This document shows, one piece after another, positions 59,562 to 64,000 of a DNA stretch of 64,000 nt. The DNA is taken from IMG/VR virus record IMGVR_UViG_3300022602_000058, positions 26,085-90,084 of that record, one strand, 5' to 3'. Origin of the DNA: a virus. The position numbers were made by a program, and so were the translations under genes. Position 1 is the first letter of the stretch. Every line of letters starts with the position of its first letter. Below the pieces are notes generated by a model that had not been told where the DNA came from, ran no database searches, and saw only the letters and a list, made by a program, of their open reading frames with translations.

Positions 59562-59570
59562 AGTCCTAAT

Positions 59571-59576
59571 TATTTA
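59571..59576 (-). promoter_or_regulatory. Late-type promoter of Gly-rich adhesin gene
   Basis: AATAAATAATTAGGACT then ATG on the minus strand; spacer 9. It sits in the 15-base gap after the fibre gene's stop. Confidence 0.65.
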
Positions 59577-62003
59577 TTAAAAGCCTACAATTGATATATT
59601 ATATGCTGTTAATACCGGTACAAACGAGAAGTTTACTTGAATGCTTGATAAATTAGGCACAATAATCGTTGGATAAACAATTTGATTTGTACTGTTGTCA
59701 ATAACCGTTGTAAAGACGTTTTTAGTGCTTAAGTTATGATTAACAGTAAAGCTTGAAACAGTACCATTACCGAGTGTAGAAGAATATCTATTACCAGGTA
59801 ATATTGCAAAATTTGGTGAACTTAAAGTACCATATACTGTCTGATTCCCGTTAATAATGCTATTGTTTGCAACACTTGTTCCGTTTACAATTGAGCAACG
59901 TGAAACTGAACAATAAGCACTTAGTGCACCGTTTGCAAAGATTGTATTACTAGCACTAAGATTTGACACACAGAGATTAGTTGAACAAATATTACCGCTG
60001 GCAATAATATTATTCACATATGTATAACCTGAATAGGTAGCAGTTATATTTGTACCTAAAATAAAAGCACCACTCACACCAGGCGTTATAGTATTATTAC
60101 ATCCACCGGCGATGTAATTGTAATAACTTGTATTACTATTAATTGTGTTACAAACACCACCGATAATACTACTATAGGTACCGGAATTTGTATTCTTATA
60201 ACCACCAACAACAATTGAAGCTGATCCTGTAACTGAATTTGTACAACCACCACCGATAAAACCATAGGCACAAACAGTATTATTATTACCACCTAGTACA
60301 CTACCATAAACAGAATAGGTCGTATTATTTGAACCACCACCTATTATCGAGCCACTACCATTTGCAGTATTTCTATAACCACCAACAATACTACTATAAA
60401 CACTGCTTGTTGTATTGTTAAAACCACCACCTACCGTACTACCGTTATTTGTTGTTAAGTTGTTACAACCGCCAGTAATAACGGAATAATTACCTGACGC
60501 TGTATTATTACCATTGGTAGGGCGTATAGTACCAGTACCTGCACCCGGACTATAGAGAGTATTTTGATAATACAGATTTCCTGAAGCTGAAATATCACCA
60601 ACTACTGTCAAGCTTGATGATGGGTTCATACTTCCAATACCGACATTGCCGTTGGAAGTAATACGAACACGCTCATTACTTGCAAGAGTCCCACCGGTAT
60701 GGAAGAGAATATTTGCATTAGCTGCTGTACCAATAGCGAGGTTTTTACTCTGTGTGTAAAGATATGCATCGCCTGCACCAGTTATACCATAACCAGGTGC
60801 AGCGTAGGTACTACTATTAATACCAGCGTTGAGATAGTTTTGTGTATCAGTACCATTATCAGCTGTAATAACTATATCCGAGGAAGCATATATACCGCTA
60901 TTGGTGTTTTGTACATTTACCTGTGCGTAGCAATTGGTATTAGCAAAAAACTGACCAATAGTATTAGGCAATGTTGTACCTGATACACCGACACTTAAGA
61001 AGGTTGGAAAGGCATTCGCTGAATATACGTACCCTTGCGACGATAGGTTATTTACGAATGCATAATTTGATAGATTTGATGTAATACTTGATCCTAATGC
61101 AAAGGAATTACTACCAGATAGACTGTTGTTTGTACCACCAAGAATAGAAGAATAATTTCCTAAAACATTATTATTTGTACCGTTTAATATGCTTGAATAA
61201 CAACCTGAGGATGTATTAACACTACCACCTACAACTAAAGCGCTGTAGTTCGACGCTGTATTAAAGAGGCCAGCTAATACAGCTGAATAACCGCTTAAAG
61301 CGCGGTTACCAACATTTGATGCAATAGAGGATATATTTGAATTGAATGTATATGGCTGGGATGAAATCTTACTAAAAACTGTTTGGTTATATGAATAAGT
61401 TGAAGTTGCACTATTAGCTGTAACAAAACTATATACAGCGTTTATTTCATTCCAACTCGCACTATTAGCGCATACCGCTGTATATGATGTGTTCCAGTTA
61501 GCACTATTTGCTACTAGAGTTGTAAGTGATAATTTGCCACCGTACCATAAACCGCTATTACCTGATACTGTTGTATAGGTGGAATTCCAATTTTTACTAT
61601 CAATACCAGAAAGTGAACCAACTACTGAAACACCGTTAAAGAATGTTGTATTACCGGAGAGTGTATTTTCAATTACGGCAGGAGCCGGTGTATTTAAATT
61701 ACCTACTAAAGTTACCGGTATTGCATATTGAATGCCGGATAGCTGGACAATAAGAGAGCTTGTAGGGTTAAATCCAATAGTTGCTGAGAGTACAGGAACT
61801 GGTATACTAATATTTGAAAGTGTATTAAATGCTGTATTGAGGGCACCAGTTGCGTTAATATTACCTACAACATTAAAATCACCAATAAACGGTTCAGCAG
61901 CTGAAGCGATCGGATCAGTAGCTGAATCAGGGTAACCAGCGGTAGGCAGGGTATGGTGATTCTTTCTATGAAGCTTATTATGGAACCGGGCGTTGTCAGA
62001 CAT
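59577..62003 (-). CDS. Long tail fibre with YadA-head-type repeats
   Basis: 808 residues, TAAATA 12 bases before ATG. Starts RFHNKLHRKNHHTLPTAGYPDSATDPIASAAEPFIGDFNVVGNI, an attachment-type N-terminus. Two repeat regions: about 235-300 and 480-620 (GGCNNLTTNNGSTVGGGFNN, GGYRNTANGSGSIIGGGSNN), with caps SFALGSSITSN and AFILGTNITATY. A VGIGSMNPSSSL fibre module lies between. C-terminus beta-type (VNHNLSTKNVFTTVID). Paired with the adhesin downstream. Confidence 0.75.
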   Translation of the reverse strand: MSDNARFHNKLHRKNHHTLPTAGYPDSATDPIASAAEPFIGDFNVVGNINATGALNTAFNTLSNISIPVPVLSATIGFNPTSSLIVQLSGIQYAIPVTLVGNLNTPAPAVIENTLSGNTTFFNGVSVVGSLSGIDSKNWNSTYTTVSGNSGLWYGGKLSLTTLVANSANWNTSYTAVCANSASWNEINAVYSFVTANSATSTYSYNQTVFSKISSQPYTFNSNISSIASNVGNRALSGYSAVLAGLFNTASNYSALVVGGSVNTSSGCYSSILNGTNNNVLGNYSSILGGTNNSLSGSNSFALGSSITSNLSNYAFVNNLSSQGYVYSANAFPTFLSVGVSGTTLPNTIGQFFANTNCYAQVNVQNTNSGIYASSDIVITADNGTDTQNYLNAGINSSTYAAPGYGITGAGDAYLYTQSKNLAIGTAANANILFHTGGTLASNERVRITSNGNVGIGSMNPSSSLTVVGDISASGNLYYQNTLYSPGAGTGTIRPTNGNNTASGNYSVITGGCNNLTTNNGSTVGGGFNNTTSSVYSSIVGGYRNTANGSGSIIGGGSNNTTYSVYGSVLGGNNNTVCAYGFIGGGCTNSVTGSASIVVGGYKNTNSGTYSSIIGGVCNTINSNTSYYNYIAGGCNNTITPGVSGAFILGTNITATYSGYTYVNNIIASGNICSTNLCVSNLSASNTIFANGALSAYCSVSRCSIVNGTSVANNSIINGNQTVYGTLSSPNFAILPGNRYSSTLGNGTVSSFTVNHNLSTKNVFTTVIDNSTNQIVYPTIIVPNLSSIQVNFSFVPVLTAYNISIVGF

Positions 62004-62015
62004 GATGTTTAAGAT

Positions 62016-62021
62016 TATTTA
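62016..62021 (-). promoter_or_regulatory. Late-type promoter of long fibre gene
   Basis: AATAAATAATCTTAAACATC then ATG on the minus strand; spacer 12. Confidence 0.6.
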
Positions 62022-62071
62022 TTGATAAATCCTTAAAATAGTAAGGGCTAGAATACTTAATAATGAAAGAT

Positions 62072-62077
62072 TAAATA
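62072..62077 (+). promoter_or_regulatory. Late-type promoter before a small frame
   Basis: ATTAAATATATAC then GTG at 62083; spacer 5. A GTGTCT/AGACAC hairpin starts at that GTG. Confidence 0.45.
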
Positions 62078-62082
62078 TATAC

Positions 62083-62160
62083 GTGTCTATGAGACACAAA
62101 TATGAGATTGATTTTATCAGCTCTCTGTTATATGTTCCCTACGTATATAGAGAATCTTAG
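62083..62160 (+). CDS. Possible very small gene, 25 residues
   Basis: GTG start (MSMRHKYEIDFISSLLYVPY...) placed 5 bases after TAAATA, the same geometry as the confirmed late genes. The start overlaps a GTGTCT-ATG-AGACAC hairpin (62083-62097). It may instead be a non-coding or decoy start. Confidence 0.25.
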   Translation: MSMRHKYEIDFISSLLYVPYVYRES

Positions 62161-62200
62161 AGAAGACGTACGTTATATTTTGAGAAAGAATAAATATTAA
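62102..62200 (+). CDS. Possible very small gene, 32 residues, alternative frame
   Basis: ATG at 62102 reads MRLILSALCYMFPTYIENLR and on to RKNKY, ending in TAA 1 base before the next GTG. The frame holds a hydrophobic N-terminus. It overlaps the other small reading frame; only one, if any, is real. Confidence 0.2.
   Translation: MRLILSALCYMFPTYIENLREDVRYILRKNKY
62191..62196 (+). promoter_or_regulatory. Late-type promoter of membrane/coiled-coil gene
   Basis: AATAAATATTAAC then GTG; spacer 5. It decides the GTG start. Confidence 0.7.
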
Positions 62201-62201
62201 C

Positions 62202-63329
62202 GTGGAGTTTTTAAAGAAAATATTTCAGCGAGAAGCTGTTACAGAAAATACTGTTATACCACAGTATCATACTATTTTTGGTTTTACGACTAATAATAAT
62301 ATAGCTGCTACAGCTATTGATATTGTATATTGGTTTATTATTTTTGTAGCGTATTGTTTTGCCTTTCACGCACTTAATGTAATTCTTATTAGCTGGAACT
62401 GGATATTGATCGCATTGGCAAGCTTTGCTGTAGTTGGTTTACCGTATTGTGTTAAGATTATTTTATTCGGTAGAAAACAATTTCCTTTTAAGGCAGCTAT
62501 ATTGAGCTTATTTTTAAGTCTTTTACCAACGATCTTTGATTTTGCAGGTTTGTATTCTGAAACCGGTGTACAGGATAGTTTAAAAGATAGCAAAGTTCAA
62601 ATTACAGATACACTATCTTATTTTGAAGCAGAAAGCAAAAAAGCCGTACAACAACAACAGCTTGAAATTAATAATGAAGGTAGAGATAAGAAAGCAGAAG
62701 TAGAAAAAGCTGTTTTGACCAAAACAACAACACTCAAACAACAGGTAGAGGACGCCAATCAAGAGGTAATTGACGAGCGTCAAGGGGTAAAGGGAAAGGC
62801 CGGTGACGGTCCAAGGACTAAAGAGCTTCAATCTCAGGTTCGTAAACTTCAAGCACAATCCGATATTGAGTTGCAGTCGTCAAAAGCTGAGCTTAAAAAG
62901 CAAGACGATACAATCGATCAAGAGGTGGCAGAAAAACTTCAAGCTCTTGAAAAATCAAACAAACTATTAGGTGATAAAATTATCACGTGTAAGAAAGCTA
63001 TTAATGAAACAACGAACTTTAAAGAATTAGAAATTTCTGTTATTGAGGCTAATAGCCTCATTTCATCAATTGCATCAACATTAAACACGAAATTTGTACC
63101 AATAAAAATTTTAGGAACGGATAATATTATTAAAGTATCATTTACAGCTCTAACTAATGCCGATATTACAGCTCTAGTATGCTTTCTTTTAGCTTTTCTT
63201 ATGGAGATAGGTGATATTATTATTGTCTACACTATGCGTTATGAGAAGAAAGTTTCCATACCTCTTATCAAGAAAGAAGATGAGTTTGTACACCGTGTTA
63301 AGTACACGAAGACATACGAAGGGTATTAA
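62202..63329 (+). CDS. Membrane protein with coiled coil
   Basis: 375 residues, GTG start 5 bases after TAAATA. Three membrane helices near the N-terminus (about 40-62, 65-88, 95-116), a long charged coiled coil (about 125-270: EAESKKAVQQQQLEINNEGR, LQSQVRKLQAQSDIELQ), and a C-terminal helix about 322-343. Topology suggests a structural membrane or virion-associated protein or host-membrane effector. No family recognised. Stop shares TTAA with the convergent gene. Confidence 0.6.
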   Translation: MEFLKKIFQREAVTENTVIPQYHTIFGFTTNNNIAATAIDIVYWFIIFVAYCFAFHALNVILISWNWILIALASFAVVGLPYCVKIILFGRKQFPFKAAILSLFLSLLPTIFDFAGLYSETGVQDSLKDSKVQITDTLSYFEAESKKAVQQQQLEINNEGRDKKAEVEKAVLTKTTTLKQQVEDANQEVIDERQGVKGKAGDGPRTKELQSQVRKLQAQSDIELQSSKAELKKQDDTIDQEVAEKLQALEKSNKLLGDKIITCKKAINETTNFKELEISVIEANSLISSIASTLNTKFVPIKILGTDNIIKVSFTALTNADITALVCFLLAFLMEIGDIIIVYTMRYEKKVSIPLIKKEDEFVHRVKYTKTYEGY

Positions 63330-63913
63330 GCTGCTTTATACTTCTTAGAGAAGTGCTTAGCTGTAGATAGACAATGTTTAGCGTATTGACAGTGATCACA
63401 ACACCGGTCAGAATTAAGATAGAGTTGAGGTGCTATGCACGAACCATTTTTAGTATTATCAATAATATAAGCTTCTTTTGACGGGTATACTTTTGGTTCC
63501 TTTGGTATCCATTTAACAGAAATTTGCTGTACCTCTTCAATAGTAAGCTTCTTATTGCGGGGTTTTTTGAGCAATTTCTGACGTGCAAGTACTTGATGGT
63601 CAATAGAGAATGGTTTCAGTCCAGGTGGTCGAAGCTGTTTCTGTACTTCCTCTGGTGATATACGCTGACGTAGAAGACGCTTAGCATCATTTCCTACATA
63701 GTTTTCAATAAATGTAGGTAGATCACCGAATTTCTTAATACCCTTTGCAACACCTGCTTTTGATACACGTCGCTCTAAGCCTGATACAATACAGGCCATA
63801 ATCCTGCTCTTAGGCTTATTATCATCTACGATAGTAGCCTTTACTTTTGCTGGCTTCACCTTTGCAGGCTTTACCTTTTGCTTTGGAAGTTTTTTGACCT
63901 TAGCTCGTTTCAT
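63326..63913 (-). CDS. Basic protein with C-terminal cysteine cluster
   Basis: 195 residues from the ATG at 63913; an earlier in-frame start exists. Basic, repeated KPAKVKPAKVK at the N-terminus, then SRIMACIVSGLERRVSKAGVAKGIKKFGDLPTFIENYVGNDAKRLLRQ, and a C-terminal CIAPQLYLN-x-x-x-CCDHCQYAKHC zinc-finger-like cluster. A recurrent phage pattern of unknown function with 'R-R-V-S-K-x-x-x-x-x-x-I-K-K-F-G'. Probably nucleic-acid binding. Confidence 0.55.
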   Translation of the reverse strand: MKRAKVKKLPKQKVKPAKVKPAKVKATIVDDNKPKSRIMACIVSGLERRVSKAGVAKGIKKFGDLPTFIENYVGNDAKRLLRQRISPEEVQKQLRPPGLKPFSIDHQVLARQKLLKKPRNKKLTIEEVQQISVKWIPKEPKVYPSKEAYIIDNTKNGSCIAPQLYLNSDRCCDHCQYAKHCLSTAKHFSKKYKAA

Positions 63914-63951
63914 TGGATGTATATTATGTAGGCAAAAGACAAATTTCAAGC

Positions 63952-63980
63952 TTGATTTTTAAAAATTTTAATTTTATTAT
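63952..63980 (+). promoter_or_regulatory. Early-type promoter at window end
   Basis: TTGATT, 17 bases, TATTAT, 6 bases, ATG at 63987. Confidence 0.6.
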
Positions 63981-63986
63981 TCGAAC

Positions 63987-64000
63987 ATGCCTTACATTAA
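63987..64000 (+). CDS. Start of a gene, cut by the window edge
   Basis: ATG CCT TAC ATT begins 6 bases after a TTGATT-N17-TATTAT promoter, the same geometry as the other early genes. Only 4 full codons are visible. Confidence 0.35.

Noticed and set aside
53915-62003. Host YadA-type adhesin genes
   Set aside because: No autotransporter anchor or signal peptide; the repeats lie inside phage fibre genes behind phage late promoters.
1885-62196. TAAATA as a ribosome-binding signal
   Set aside because: The element includes the extended T4 late sequence (TATAAATA, GATAAATACTATT) and is absent before internal operon genes, so it behaves as a promoter.
1-64000. tRNA genes, reverse transcriptase/diversity-generating element, or integrase
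   Set aside because: No cloverleaf-like sequence, RT motif or recombinase motif was seen on either strand.

Overview
The window is part of the genome of a large, AT-rich, T4-like myovirus that infects an unidentified host. It opens inside the large terminase and contains sheath, tube, tape measure, baseplate and fibre genes, a lysis cluster and a block of small early genes. A lipoprotein with a C-terminal membrane anchor (candidate spanin) suggests a Gram-negative host. I saw almost no Shine-Dalgarno sequences before start codons, which fits a host with little SD use (Bacteroidota and cyanobacteria are examples), but the window does not settle the host. No integrase, tRNA, CRISPR array or capsid gene was seen.

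Layout: (1) 1-16.4 kb, plus strand: terminase, tail-tube-like protein, sheath, tube, baseplate/tube initiators, tape measure, hub and wedge proteins. (2) 16.4-18.9 kb: a possible small terminase (minus), dUTPase and clamp-loader ATPase (plus), and an unknown late gene (minus). (3) 18.9-29.1 kb, plus: gp25-like and gp6-like wedge proteins and two very large baseplate-type proteins, one carrying PKD, beta-propeller and lectin-like parts. (4) 29.1-42.5 kb, mostly minus: ferritin-like protein, RecB-like nuclease, lysis genes (endolysin, holin-like, candidate u-spanin), APS kinase, two metallophosphoesterases, small unknown genes, and three homing endonucleases of three families. (5) 42.5-62 kb, minus: about 20 kb of fibre and adhesin genes, including two fibre plus glycine-rich adhesin pairs. 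(6) 62-64 kb: a membrane/coiled-coil protein, a Cys-rich basic protein and the start of another gene.

Two promoter classes can be read directly. A T4-late-type hexamer TAAATA (often NATAAATA) lies 5-12 bases before the start codon of at least two dozen genes on both strands. A sigma70-type pair (TTGATT or similar, 16-17 bases, TATAAT or similar) precedes the early-type genes, again with its -10 only 6-10 bases before the start codon. Both classes predict mRNAs with almost no leader. Convergent genes often share a 4-base TTAA or TTAG that supplies both stop codons, so there is little room for ordinary terminators.

The most unusual structure is a pair of matching intergenic elements at 38.29-38.41 and 41.44-41.56 kb, in front of two unrelated homing endonucleases (HNH and LAGLIDADG). 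Each has a perfect 12-bp inverted repeat of different sequence, a nested small hairpin, a decoy copy of the endonuclease start region inside the loop, a late promoter touching the gene, and on the other strand a U-tract plus an early promoter for the divergent gene.
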